Below, in pieces: positions 36,901-49,570 of a stretch of 64,000 bases of DNA. The DNA is from Anthoceros angustus (taxonomy: Eukaryota; Streptophyta; Anthocerotopsida; Anthocerotales; Anthocerotaceae). The notes below the pieces were generated by a model, which did not search any database, was not told where the DNA came from, and saw nothing but the letters and a program-made list of their open reading frames with translations. Numbering within the stretch: the stretch's first letter is position 1; each line of letters opens with the position of its first letter. Location of the stretch: assembly GCA_010909165.1 (NCBI GenBank), contig VJWM01000007.1, forward strand, positions 434,001 to 498,000. The letters are read 5' to 3'. The position numbers were made by a program, and so were the translations under genes.

Positions 36901-38200
36901 AAAGCTGTGGTTCACCCAAGTTGCAGTTTAGATTACGTGAAACCTTCTCCCCGTTGTGCATGCTCAATCTATCCGAATTATTTTGGCCCTGCGGTAATAT
37001 GACCTTGAGTTACGCAGATGGATGTTTGCACGCTTTCCTTCATGGGATCCTCAAGAGAATTGTACATGGAGCGCCGGAAGGCTACGCTGACTGCACATCC
37101 CCACCACGTTTGCCTATTAATCAAGTGCCTTTATGGCTTGAAACAAAGTAAACGATGGTATAAAAGATGTGATCGCCTCAAGAATCTTGGCTTCAAAAAG
37201 GTAAAGTCGACTAACGCTTATCTGCTTCGAGATGGCTCACTTATGTTATACTTGCACACTTGTGTCAACGATGTGATACTCGTGACCAAGAACCCTACCA
37301 TCCTGTCACATGTCAAGACACTTTTAAGAAACACATTTGAAATGATTTGACGGTGGTTATTCGCTTTGGGAATACAGTGTCCTCGTGGTTAGATCTCAAG
37401 GCATGCCGATTATTCACCAGCATAAGTACATAGCTGAAATCTTACATCGCTTTTAACATGGGACAGCCCATCCGCCTCTACCCGCCGTCATTGTTGGGAC
37501 CAAGCTTACAAGGTATGAGTCTCCTTCCACAGAGCAAGAAATGCTTGATGTTCCATATCGCCAAAGCTATCGGTAGCCTAATATTTGTTAGCAATCGGAC
37601 AAGGCTCGACGCTCAACATTCAGCTAGTACCGCCTCACAATTCCTCGACAATCCGGACGTGCCATCGGATGCCAGTGAAAAGAATTTTCCGCTATCTAAA
37701 AGGCACACATTATGTTGGCTTATGCTACAAGCATACCGGATGCCTCACCTTGTGCTCGAGGGGTACACGATGCGCATCACCGGCTGATAGCCGCAAGAGT
37801 CTCCACATATGTTTCTTCTAAGTGCCACCATTAACCGGAGTCGGCGAAGGCATCAGCATTGCCCATCCAAGTCTGGTAGTACAAACTTGACGGATGCTAC
37901 AAAGGAGGTTGAATGGGAGCGGTCTTTCCTACATGACCTAGGGCAGACACAAACAGGACCAACTCACCGCTCAGGACAACCAATCCGCCATCGCCTGCCG
38001 CCAATCCTCGCCTTCCATGCTCGGACGAAACATATCGAGGTACATCACCACCACGTTAGAGATGTTGCCGAGAGGGGTTAGTGAAAATCCTCTATGTCCT
38101 GATAATAATACAGACATCTTAACGAAGGCCTTGCCTAAGGATAAGCACTGTAAACACATGGAAGGCCTAGGGCTTATTGATTATCAGCCATATTTCAGCC
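33995..38200 (+). pseudogene. Copia gag-pol, second internal copy (many frameshifts)
   Basis: Same order as the first copy. Gag starts at ATG 33995, with a proline-rich start, then LKEKDRFNGQKYEVWRVRMK and GVWGIVDGSIPEP. The zinc knuckle region is near 34798-34845. The pre-integrase segment is best preserved here (34944-35438; EVLYVPSMAKNLLSLSRLL). Integrase runs to about 35940 (GIIHQLIVPYTQQ, then NGVAERKNQTLMGMTRAML after a shift). RT is at about 36780-37350 (YGLKQSKRWYKRCDRLKNLG) and RNase H at about 37680-38200. It keeps longer open segments in gag and pre-integrase than the first copy, yet is broken elsewhere. The two copies complement each other's gaps, as expected if they descend from one intact parent. 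Confidence 0.8.
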
Positions 38201-38875
38201 CAATCCATAATAGGATGGAGAGGAACTTACGGTGAGGCCTCGAGCCTCAGATTTGTTGCTGATCCCCGCCTGCCTTCATGGTCAAGTACCTCCAAAGGGA
38301 TGTGGAGGGTTAGCACTGTGATGTATGGCGCCACTGTGCAGTCAGCCTACACACACGTATGTGGATGAAGCTCAAGAAATTCTAATCACTGATCAGGCTG
38401 CCTCCTTCCTCCTGCCGAAATTTCAACAGGTCAAGCAGCCTTTGTGCTTCCTGCAGAGGTTTCAGGAGGTTCTCCTCGTCTCCTGTGTCCTCTCGTACTC
38501 CCTTCCTCACCGGCCTTGCCCAAAGACATCTTGACATTGAAGAGCACCTTCCACCCTCCAACCCTCGACCGGTGTCACCACGTGGTTTCGTCCCACTCTT
38601 CAAGCAGTTGCGCGCTTTTTCCGAGCCTCGCTCCGCGCCGCTTGGACTCACTTGGAGGCATCGTGCATAGAAGAATCGCGCTCACAGCTTGGATTCCAGC
38701 AAATATGACAATGAGGAGCGTAGCATACGCTTATTGCAGTTTATAGTTCTCCATCGCTTCCACCTCACGTCTGCAAAGATGAGTGCCCCGAGCCTGCATC
38801 CTCCTTGTGATCGTCCTCCACCGTCCCACGAGGTCTCCGGGCCGCCCCGGCTTACTCCTCGCTTACTAAGGGAGG

Positions 38876-39064
38876 TGTTCGGGTTAACTGACTCGCCTTG
38901 TTAATTCTCGGTTGATTATGTTTAGGCAGTTTATATTAGGGTTGTTTAGATGAAAGGGTGCCTAGTCTAGTATAGGCTCATATACACTTTATTAAACTCT
39001 TTTGTATTCATTCTCATATTCAACAATTGCTTTATGCCTCTTCTCCGCTTTCACATCCTAAACA
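38876..39064 (+). repeat. LTR 3 of the copia dimer
   Basis: 189 bp, from TGTTCGGGTTAACTG to TCCTAAACA, preceded by AAGGGAGG. It is followed at once by the right target duplication TCCTC. Confidence 0.85.
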
Positions 39065-39069
39065 TCCTC
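39065..39069. repeat. Target-site duplication TCCTC, right copy
   Basis: Matches 26658-26662 exactly. The LTR before it ends in CA. Confidence 0.75.
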
Positions 39070-39602
39070 TCGTCATTCACGCCGAACCAGCCATTGCGGT
39101 GTGGTCACCATCATACTTAAAGAGTCGGCGCCTACGCATTTCCTCATCATGCATGAACATCAAGAAGAGCAAGGCAAGGAAAAACCTTTTCTATAGTAAG
39201 CAAGTTTCTTCTAGCAATTTCTATTTGCCTCCCTTGATCTTCTACTTTGATTAGAATAGAGCCAATGAAGTTAGCAATAAGTATGGAATCTCCTACTATC
39301 TGGCTATACTTCCAAGCAGTTCTAATCTTTGCATTCCTATATTCTATATCTTGTCTTGCAGCCTTAATCTTCTTCCAATAGCCTTGCTTGCGAGGATTAA
39401 AAGAATCCATCGCAAGGATTGGATGCACTGAGTGTGCATTATTGAAGATTAGGGAACCTGCAAACATGACAGAATCTTTGGCATGCAATCTAAAGAATCT
39501 ATACATCTTCTAAAAAGAGATGAAGAAGAAGATGAAGAAGAAGAGTAGATCAGCATGTCAAGTTGCCCAATGCAAATAGAGAGCAGCAATGCTCTGATAC
39601 CA
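39070..39602 (-). mobile_element. Minus-strand copia leader and primer-binding site
   Basis: GCTCTGATACCA at 39591-39602 is the exact complement of the copia primer-binding site TGGTATCAGAGC, so the element reads leftward. A minus-strand open frame at 39147-39506 follows, without a recognised domain. The sequence then stops at the dimer's target duplication; the expected gag continues at 26657 and below. Confidence 0.7.
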
Positions 39603-39890
39603 TGATGAGAATCATGACTGCTCTAGGTAGCAAAACATAGAAGGCAGATAGTAGAAAGCTTTGCACAAAAGAGTTGTATGCATTGATTATAATAGAAAGT
39701 ACAAAGCCTTTATATAGGCTAGGTGGTTATAACCATAAGGTGGTTGTAACCATAAGTAGTTCTAACTTCTAGGTGGTTGTAACAACTAACTACTAAATAA
39801 ACTACCTAAAGCCCTAAGAACTAAATTAAATAATAGTCTTAGGTGCCCTAGTGAAGAGTGCCCTAAATAGGTCATATTTCATCAATTTTA
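39603..39890 (-). repeat. 5' LTR of the split minus-strand copia element
   Basis: About 288 bp between the primer-binding site and the plus-strand copia sequence starting at 39891. On the minus strand it carries a good TATA box (CCTATATAAAGG, about 39708-39719) and ends in CA next to the primer site. The outer edge (TTCATCA) is placed by where integrase-like coding sequence resumes and may be off by a few bases. Confidence 0.7.
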
Positions 39891-42463
39891 ACCAGTTCGT
39901 AATTGACAGTGGAATTGTCCGGCAGCTGATTGTTGCCTACACACAGCAATAGAATGGTGTTGTAGAGAGGAATCAAACCATGGTAGGAATGACAAGGAGC
40001 ATGTTAGAATGGTTTGGTTTGAGCAAGGCTTTTTGGGCAGAAAGAGTACAACCACTTACATACTCAATCGCATCTTGACAAGTGCACTGATTGGGCAGAC
40101 TCCATTTGAAGTTATATGGCGAAGAAAGCTGAGCCTTCTACATCTCCGAGTGTTCGGATCTCCAGCTTACGGCTATATTCCAGAAGAAAAACGCAAGAAG
40201 CTGGAGGACAGAGCTAAACCTATGATTTTTGTTGGCTATGGGGAAGAGGCAAAGGCATACAAGTTATATGACACACTTACCAAAGCAGCTGTCTTTGCTC
40301 GAAGCGTGACATTTAAGGAGCTGCAGTTTCTGCTAAGCCGTACTTCGACTCTTTGCCACACAACCAGAAGACTGTCACTCACATTGAGATGTCTGATCTT
40401 CATGACCCGTCATCTTTTCCACAAGATGATACTCCTCCCTTGGTCGCCCCGAGCCTTCTCGCTATTCCGTGTCAACAACCAAGACAACCGAGATCTTGGA
40501 GTTGCTCGTGACCGTAGTAGTTCCTCGCCGATGGTTTACCCCTCTCCGGGACGATGAATGTGCCCTCACAATGAAGATGCTATAGTTAATGATGAGGGCC
40601 TGCTACTTGAACATGAGGATGAGTTTTTAGGTTTTGAGGATCATGCTCAAGACCTTCTAGCTGGTTCTGATCAGGATGAAGATTTTGGCTTTGCCTTAGT
40701 GCAGGATGCCCCTCCTGTTGTACATGACGAGCCAGAGCCCGAGCCTCGATATCCCCGTCACACTAGGCTGCCTCCTGCTCAATGGGCTGAGCCACCGTAC
40801 ACCTCTGTCGACTTCCGTCGTCCACGGGCTGGTGTGTCCATTCCTCAAGTGCAGTCCCCTCCCATAGATACCAGTTCTCCTTTTGTCAAGCCTGAACCTC
40901 GCTCATATATTGAGGCCACTACAGGAGCTGATAAGGACTACTGAATACCTTCCATCAAAGGTGAGTATGACTCTTTGATAAAAAATGAAACATGGGAATT
41001 TGTGTCCCCTACCAGCAGGAAGAAAAGTAGTCAGTTCCAAGTGGGTCTTTAAACACAAACTGAATGCAGATGGTGAGATTGCCAGATACAAGTCCCGTCT
41101 TGTAGCACGGGGATTTTCTCAAGTTCCTAGAGTTGATTTCACCAAGACCTTCAGCCTTGTGGTTAAGACACAGTCAATCGGAATGATACTTGCTCTGACA
41201 GCGCTAATGCATGGGACTTGCAACAGATGGATGTATGTACAGCTTTTCTGTATGGGGAGTTGGAAGAGGACATATATATGCAGCAACCTAAGGGTTTTGT
41301 AGACCCTGAGCACCCTGACTGGGTCTGCCGCCTCAAGAAGACCATCTATGGTCTTAAACAATCTACCTGGGAGTGGTACAAAATAATTGACAAGTACCTA
41401 AAGTCGATCGGATTTCAGCAGAACCCGGGTGATGCTAATGTTTACCTGTATTCCAAGGGTGGACGGATTGTCGTGCTGGCCCTATATGTGGATGATGCAA
41501 TCCTCGCGTCAAACAATCCAGATTTGTTAGCATGGGTTAAACAAATGCTGCACCAGAAATTTGACATCAAAGACATTGGGCCACTTAGATTTGTCCTTGG
41601 CGGTCAACTTGTTCGGGATTTAGCTTCTAACACCATCATGTTGCACCAGGCTAAGTATATCTCTGAGACCCTTCGACGTTTTCAGTTGGAGACTACTAAG
41701 CCTGTCTTAACTCCTGGTGTTGCTGAAGCAAAGCTATCTGCCGATCACTGTCCCCAGATAGATGATGAACGTCAGGCTATGTCCCAAGTTTCCTATTGCC
41801 ATGCAGTTGGGTGCCTCAACTATATAAGTTGCTGGACTCGCCCTGATATACAATATTCTGTCAGTGTCGTCTCTCAATTCTTGGACAACCCTGGCAGAGA
41901 GCACTGGGGCGCGGTTAAACGAGTCCTACGCTATTTGAAGGGTACTTAGCATTACGGCTTATGCCTGTGGGGCGACCCAGTGAGCTTACTGCTTCGGGTT
42001 CGGCAGCCGATTGGGCCATTGCATCTTGATGCTCGCAGTACATTTCGCCATTGTTTACCCGTCAAATGCTGCACCATCGAATTCAAAGAAACAAGTTAGT
42101 GTAGCTCTGTCCTCCACTGAGGCAGAGTACAAAGCTCTGATCGAAGCTGCCAAGGAAGCAATTTGGGAATGCTGTTTCATGCAAGGCCTTGGATTCCCGC
42201 AATCCAAGCCCACTCCTATCCACTGCGATAATATGTCTACCATAGCCATGACAGCCAACCCGCGGTTCCACGCTCGTACTAAGCACATAGAAGTGCATCA
42301 TCACTTTATCAGGCATTATGTAGAACAGAAGCAAGTTCGTATTCAGTATGTCTCCACAGATGAAAGCACTGCAGACCTGCTTACCAAATACCTACCTACT
42401 CACAAGCACCTTCTGCACATGGAAGCTATGGGCGTGAAGGTCTGCCTCCCGCCTCCCAAGTAG
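39891..42463 (+). pseudogene. Third copia element: integrase to RNase H, 5'-truncated
   Basis: Starts inside integrase (SGIVRQLIVAYTQQ, a stop codon, then NGVVERNQTMVGMTRSMLEW); the 5' half is missing where the minus-strand LTR abuts. The integrase tail and RT linker follow (RVFGSPAYGYIPEEKRKKLE). RT is well preserved in 40985-41949: KWVFKHKLNADGEIARYKSR, QQMDVCTAFLYGELEED, IYGLKQSTWEWYK, and the catalytic box LYVDDAILAS. One stop at 41947 separates RNase H (42011-42463; VALSSTEAEYKALIEAAKEA, RTKHIEVHHHFIRHYVEQ). It is the least decayed retroelement in the window, with longer open frames than the dimer copies. Confidence 0.88.
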
Positions 42464-42915
42464 TTTCAATGGTGACCTAAGCTGCAGGCATGGTGGATGA
42501 AGCTTCCCTGAGTACAAAATCGCCTGCTTCTGCAGCTGCTATGGCCTCCAGATTTTCACCCTGAGGGCAGTGGACTGGCGGCTGCGTGCTTGAGTTGCTC
42601 CTCCAGTGATTACCCTTCAGGGTTGAGTGTCGGTTCTTCATCGACTCTTCTCAGGGCAAACGAAATCCAAAGCTGACACTCCCAGCTTGCAACCTGCCAT
42701 CACTATTCATTTGCGAAATTGTTTCATGTGTTGTGGCGGTGCTGGTACTGGTGAGCCCTTCCTCGCACACGTCTCCTATGCTTCCTTTGTTCCTCACAGA
42801 GATACTGGTATAAGAGGAACACAACGATCGCGAAGGCACAGACGAGGTATCAGAATAATGAGCTCGCCATAGTCATAAAGATTGTTCGATGCTAATGTAC
42901 CGCCTCCGCCGGGCA
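42464..42915 (+). other. 3' untranslated part of the third copia element
   Basis: Non-coding stretch between the RNase H stop and the 3' LTR. No clear polypurine tract is seen directly before the LTR (CCGCCGGGCA). Confidence 0.55.
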
Positions 42916-43094
42916 TGTTGGAAGTAACCCCTGTTAGCTCTTTATAAACATAGCAAAACAAGTAGTAGGTTATATATAAGTTAAATGTGAACAGTCATGA
43001 CTCTATAAGAGTTTTGTATATAAACACTTTTTGTTTATTCAATTATTGATCTTTTGGGTACATCGTAGTTGTGCATACTATCCGATGTTTTACA
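42916..43094 (+). repeat. 3' LTR of the third copia element
   Basis: 179 bp, from TGTTGGAAGTAACCCC to CCGATGTTTTACA, with an internal TATATAA. A related LTR lies in inverted orientation at 49571-49752, next to a clear primer-binding site, which fixes the LTR ends. Confidence 0.8.
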
Positions 43095-43345
43095 GTCGCT
43101 ACAGCAGTATCAACAGAAATGTGCTTGCTGTCAATGAGGATGTCTAGGATCTAAAGGAGTAGATAATACATTTGGATTACAAACTAATTGCCTTGATAAA
43201 ATAAAAAAAACTGGGATACTTTAAGGGTGATAAGATAATCATCCATGAAAGATCGAGATGTGTCATACCTGAAAACCCATTATAGCGAGGATGGTCCCAG
43301 CTACATAGAATAGATAGATATGTACATTTTTACACAAGTTTCAAT

Positions 43346-46300
43346 CTAAAGATGAAGGAATCTAACTCTGTCGAACACCATATCAACACTTTCCAGCAAG
43401 CTAGATCTCAATATGAAGCTGCCACCAACACCTCCGTTTCCGAACTTGTTGCATTCCTTGTTCTCTTGATATCCCTCCCACCCTCCCTCTGGACCATTTC
43501 TCACTGTGGTTAGACAAAAGAATTGGGCGGCTTGATGCGACACGACCTCGACATCGTGTCGCGAACTCGCCAGCCATGATTCGGGAGGAGTCCGGTCGCC
43601 ATGAGCCCAAGTCCACAGGTGATGTTGGAAGAGGCGAAGGAAGAGGGCGGCAAAAGTTCTCCTTCAATAGACACCTTATTCCACACCAAACAAATCTCAT
43701 GGCGAATCCTCTTCCACACCTTCCGGGGGTAACAAAAAGTGGAATTATTTGTAATTGGTGCGAGAATTCCTAATCACATGGAAAAGGATAGAAAGAAGAA
43801 GAATGGGAACCTAGATCGAGGCCCGCCGCTCATGTTGCTTGAAGAAACACTCTTCATCAACAACACGTGTGCTCACTATTTGCCTTGCATCCTCTAAGCC
43901 GCCACCGCTTATTGGTACAGACGGTGGAGCAACATCACATATCTGCTACAACAAAGACTCCTTGAGTCATACACGGACATCCGACATTCTCTGGGCGATG
44001 ATCACACCTTCCATAGCGGGCCTAGGTTGTTGTACTCGGATGTGATTCAGTCGACTCTTCATCTTCACCAAGTCCTCCATGTTCGCCATGTGCAAAACCT
44101 AGTGTCGCTAGTCTTTGCAAAGAACACATGTGTCCTTTTATATGCCGATAGTTGTTCCTTTCCTACCTCAAGAATAGAACACACAATACGCATCTTAGAA
44201 GATGGACTCTATAGATTGTCGATTAAAGTAGGAGCCACACATTGTCAATAGCCTCCCAACATTACACACAACACACACGATGCTCGCATTGTAGATTAGT
44301 CATCCTAATAGTCGAAGTTACTCCAAATGTCTAGAGACAACCTTTATAGAACACCTGTCTCTCCAAGGTTCACAACTTAGATTGGTGCGAACACTCACTG
44401 GCGTCACACCTTTCAAAATCCATCTCCTCAAAGGGCCAAGTCACCTTTAGAGATAGTACACACATTGTGGACCCTCTCTACACCCTCCTTTGGTAGTAGA
44501 TACTTCTTAACTTTTACCGACGACTATTCCGTTCGCCTCTCCTACATCCTCACAAAAGAGTGAAACTTATCGGTTTTCAAGGATTACATGGCATGGGCAG
44601 AAAGGCTTACAGATCACAAACTCAAGACCTTACGTTCCGACAACGGTGGAGAGTTTACATCTCATAGATTTGCTGAATTTTGTCGAGTGAAGGCGTAGCT
44701 CAACAATTAAGTGTAGTATACACTCCTCAAAAAAATGGCGTGAGAAAATAAGAATCTCCGCCTCCAAGAGATTCACAGTTGCTGTTAACACAAGCTAACT
44801 TATCCAAAGCTTATTGGGGTGAGGCCCTCCTTACAAACCTATCTCATGAATCGCCGACTTCCTCGATTCATGACTCCATATGAAGCATTCACCGGCAACA
44901 AGCCTTCCATAGATCACCTTGATTTTTGGATCTCCGCATATGTCTTTATCCCTAAAGTACAACAAGTTAGATCCAAAAGCTGCCAAATATCTATTATTGG
45001 CTACAAGGCATCAAAGGTTACAAGCTATTTGAACCCACCACGGAAGCTTATATATGCCGAGTGTTACTTTTCATGAGTCTTACCTCTTTTCCCCGCAGTG
45101 GGAGTACATCCCCGAGGCGTCTCCAAGAGCCTCGGATACCTCCTCATTGATGATCATTATATCACTCAATTTCCAGTTCGCTCTACGTGTTCCCATGGTT
45201 GAACCTCTTACGGGAGGAGGAGGTTAGCATCTATTCCATGAAACACCACCGGATGGCGACAACATTCAAGTCGAGGAGCCGTTGACACTCTTTATGAAGA
45301 GCATGATGACCCTCCGTGAATGACATGGAGCACCATGATCCTATTGATGTTCTGCTCCAGTGGAAGATGCACGGAACCTACAAAGGTACAACTTAAGAAC
45401 CCGTCCGCAATCCCGGACCCGCAGGATGGAAGGAACCTCCTTTAGGATATCTAGCTGTTTTGATGATCCTATTCCCCTGTATCACTTTACTCACAAGTGT
45501 ATACAAGGCAACCATAGATCCGGAAGAACCTCTTACCTTAAAACAAGCTTTCTCTTCTCACGAAAAGCCTTATGGAAGGTAGTCAGATTCGAATATAACT
45601 CTCTCATTAGTAACTCTACATGGGAATTGGTTAAGCCACCTAAGGGTAGGAAGATAGTCACCAGCAAATGGGTATTCAAAATTAAGAGAAAAGGAGATGG
45701 TTCCATTGAGAGATACAAAGCACGCCTTGTGGCGGGATTCACCCGATACGGGTTTAGATTACCTCCCATGGGCCACATTCGCTCCGAGCAAAGTTTGCTT
45801 CCCTTAGAATAATCTTAATACATCATGATCTTGAGCTCCATATGATGGATGTGAAGACAACATATCTCTATGGCCGTCTTCAAGAAGAAATCTACATGAA
45901 ACAGCCCAAGGTTATGAGGTTAAAGGCAAGGAAGATTGGGTATGCAGACTAATTAAAGGCTTGTATGGCCTTAAGCAATCGGTAAAATTGGAATATGGAC
46001 ATACATGTGAAACTCATCAAAGAGGCTTAGGCAAAGTGATGCCGATGCATGCATGTATATCCTAATATCGAGCAATGATACCTTTTACTTATTGCTCTCG
46101 TCGACGTATTCATGACTCTCTTACTCTCCTAGCCGAGATCAAAAGGCGGCTCAAGACTTTTATGAAATGTCCGATTTAGGAGAAATGACATATGCACTTG
46201 GTGTCAACATTATTAGAGATCGAGCAAACAAGACTCGAGTATTGTTCAAACCAAGTACATTAAAGAAAGTTTAACCAAGTTTGGACTTGAAGATGCGAAA

Positions 46301-47029
46301 CACCTACACCTTTGCTAGTCGGGCTTACCATGGATATGAGTCCAAAGACAGACAAGTTGGAAATGTCGGCCATATCGACATCTGTTGGCACACTTATATA
46401 TTTATCCAACTTCACCGACCGGATATATCTTTCAAGTCGCTCTGCTCACAATTCACGAGAACCACAGGCGTGAACCGGATGTCAACTAAGCGCATATTCG
46501 GATACCTCAAGGGTACCATGCACAGGATTGACATTCAAGTATACACCGGGCATAAAGACGTTGACATTAACGACTTCGGCCGACTATCTTTGGTGACCCA
46601 CGCAGATCCGTATGTACGTGCATTGGGGAGCACCAATATCCTGGTCAAGTAAGAAACAACCAACCATAGCCTTGTCCAGCACTGAGTCAGAGTAGAGTAC
46701 TAACCTCAGTTGCTAAAGACATAGTATGGACTAGGCTAACCTTGAGTGAACTTCATCACAAGCAGGAAAAGCCCACCTTGTTGTTGAGTGATAGTCAGGG
46801 AGCTATAGCCTTGTCAAGGAACCCTGTCTTCCACTCTAGAACTAAACATATTGCTGTCGAATATCATTACATCAGAGAGAAAATAGAGGATAAAACTATA
46901 GATATTAGTTATGTTCAAACTTTAGATAACGCAGCTGATTTATTAACAAAGTCATTAGGCATTGAACTGCAGAGGAAACACATGAAATGTTTAGGTATAT
47001 TGGACACATTGTCTAAGCCTCCAGCCTAG
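43346..47029 (+). pseudogene. Fourth copia element, gag to RNase H, heavily decayed
   Basis: Gag traces at 43346-43830 end in a broken knuckle (CNWCENS in one frame, PNHMEKD in the next). A protease-like block follows (GTDGGATSHICYNKDS, about 43915), then integrase pieces (LTFTDDYSVRLSYILTKE; LRSDNGGEFTSHRFAEFC). The RT start reads STWELVKPPKGRKIVTSKWV and GDGSIERYKARLVAG (45600-45740), then breaks. RNase H is open at the end (46742-47029; HSRTKHIAVEYHYIREKIED). Stops and frameshifts are spread evenly, so this is an older copy from a different lineage than the other copia elements. Its LTRs were not found. Confidence 0.8.
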
Positions 47030-49570
47030 AGTTCATCCTAGCAGCTAAATTGGTCTACTTGAGATAACCTTAAGAAACTAGTCCAATATTCTATTCTAAG
47101 TCTTCTGAACAATCATCCTCAATCTCAACATAGGCCTTGTAGCCTGCGTCCTCTCCTTCATACATAGTTGAGGAGCTATCTGGAAAATAATATTAAAATA
47201 TTAAATAATATTTTCTAATTAAAACTTTTCCATATTTTCTTAACCTCAAGAATACTCGATAGACATGGATCATATGTCCGGAAATTCTTCACAGGCCCCG
47301 TATCATGTATCTTAGTTTCTGGCAAACATAGGAGCATGGTATGCGTCTGCGCTCCCTTTCATATTAGTGATTATATAGATGAGCTTCACATCATCACCCT
47401 TGGGATATATGCCGGGCTTCCAAACCCTATGTTTCCTATTCTATGTCTTCCTTCGGGCGGAAATCTAAAATGGGCAAGTTTTAGCAAGAGAAAATAAGTT
47501 AGAACACCTTTTTAGAATCACAAAAGGCATGTCTACCTTTTCATTTTCTCATTTTCTTCATTTTCCATTTCATTTTCCTTTTTCCCATAATTTTCCATAC
47601 ATAAATCTGCGAAAATAGTATCAGAAAATTCATCACAATTTAATATTTTTGAACTGGAAAATGGTCATTTGAAGATGCCCACAAACGGGCTTACAACTAG
47701 GTGCCTCTCCACAAAAAGGGGGCATCCATCCTCAAGGTGCCTCCCTTCACGACGGGGAATGCCTTGCTACACCATGCTATTACTTGAGATTTCAGCCTCT
47801 TCATCAGAAGTCCTTCCATGAAGATTCTTCCAGGCACTTGTCGAGAGAGAACAATCTCGGCGATTTCTTCTCACAAGAACCTTTCTCTTCCTCCGATCTC
47901 ATCACACACACACAACGTGTGACGACATGCATTGAGCATGGCTTGGGATTAGCGAGCACTTCAACAAATTGAGACAAGACATGGGGAGCTCTTCTAATTT
48001 TCCGGCGGTGAGTACTCCCGCATGGCAGCACTCACATCAATTGGCCTCCGGCTGCGGGCGACCTCCACCTCTCCGGTGACTTCAACATCACGAGTGCGGA
48101 CCACTTCCTACCACCGGCGTGGTGGGCTCTCAACAAAGGTTGGAATCCATTTAGAGGCGGTGGAGGATCACTGTCGCCGGGGCGTCTGCTCTTGAGCGCG
48201 ATCCCTCCCAGGCCTCCCTTCTTTCTTTTTCCACGCAGGCGGTGGCGTTCACCTACTTGCAGCGCGGCGCGGGGCCAGTACATGTGTGGTGGCGGCGCGC
48301 CCCCGATGGCGCGCCCTCGGGCGCGCCTTCCTGTGTCTCAGCCATGGCCGCAAGTTCTTTGGGTTCATGAGCGGGAGGCGAGCGGGAGGCGGGGGCGAGG
48401 AGGAGGAGAATAAAACCGTATGGGAGGGTACATTGGTATGACCCCCCATGGGCATACTGACGGCATCATATGGCCGGGCGTTACCATTTAATGGGTTTCA
48501 CTTTACCTCTTTCAAGTTTTCCTTTAACTTTTACCTATGGTTTTTACTAAGATTAATCTAGTTTAAGTTTTACTTTTATCTTTTACCTGGTTTAGGAATT
48601 TACTATTTTCCTAATTAAGTTTTTGGTAATTAATTTTGATTATATTAAATTCTATCTATTAATTATTTTGATTTTGTCAGCGTCTATTAAATTCCGCCGC
48701 AAAGAGCGCTTGGTTCGGAGGCGATGGCCACTCGTAATTGGACGCTGACAAAGATAGCGCCAAAGCACAGGGTGCCTAGCGCGGCGGCTGCGAAGCTGAA
48801 GTTGGTCGAGAATGGCCTTCTACCATTGGTAGCGTCGGGAGTAGCGAGCGGGGCGTCCTTTCACTGCGCGCGTGGCATGAGACTGCATTGCTTACCTCTA
48901 GCTTTTCTGTTTGCCGCCGCCGCTACTCGCGTGCCTACAGCCTTACTCGCATGTACGGGAGCATGGTTACCTTTGCACCTGCGGCCACTAGCAACCCTAC
49001 GGTCCACAGTCCGGCTGCATGCACATCCCCTCTCAGCACTATCCACGTGGCACTCCCTTGCCAGAATCGCCCGGTTCGGGATTACCTTTCTGGCGTACTT
49101 GTGCGACTTACTCGGGTGAGTCCGGACTCCCCGGGTCTACTCACGGTCACGGTGGTAGTCCCTCGAGCGCTCCGAGTGGATTCGGGGTCACCACTGTCTA
49201 CTCGGGTGAGTCCAGGCCCCTGTCCTTAAGCGTTGATCGATCGTTCGGGCGGCTTTGAAACTCGGGCGGCACGAGGTTTCCGGGCTTTGAGGATTTTGGT
49301 CGATCGTTCGGAGGAGGAGTTGCACGACACTTTCAGATCTGAGAAAGCAGACTTCGTAAACGAGACTTATAGCCGTGAGGTTACATGATTCACTTTTAAC
49401 TGTGACGCGTCCCTGCACAAAAGGCGCCCACCCGGCGTGGCTTTGGCTTCCCAAGCGACGCCGGCCTGGGATGTCTGGACTCAGCAGCACCACTCCTACC
49501 TTTTCGTCCTCATCCTGCCGATCCTTCCTGAATCCGGGACTGGCATGTCCTTCCTCATGCTCTGATACCA
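47030..49570. other. No gene recognised; AT-rich then GC-rich, ends in a minus-strand leader
   Basis: 47030-47660 is AT-rich and may be 3' sequence of the fourth copia element. 47770-48480 is GC-rich with open frames on both strands but no motif. The frame at 48724-49119 (131 codons) has no recognisable domain. CTCGGGTGAGTCC occurs twice, near 49109 and 49200. 49190-49558 is probably the leader of the minus-strand element whose primer-binding site is at 49559-49570 (GCTCTGATACCA). Confidence 0.4.

Larger units (their letters stand above)
26663..39064 (+). mobile_element. Ty1/copia dimer: LTR-internal-LTR-internal-LTR
   Basis: Three similar LTRs (26663, 32780, 38876) separate two full internal regions of about 5.9 kb in the same orientation; periods are 6117 and 6096 bp. 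Each internal region has a degenerate primer-binding site, a leader of about 1 kb, gag, integrase, RT and RNase H in Ty1/copia order, and a 600-bp 3' region ending in the purine tract AAGGGAGG. The 5-bp duplication TCCTC flanks only the outermost LTRs, so the dimer behaves as one insertion. Confidence 0.85.
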
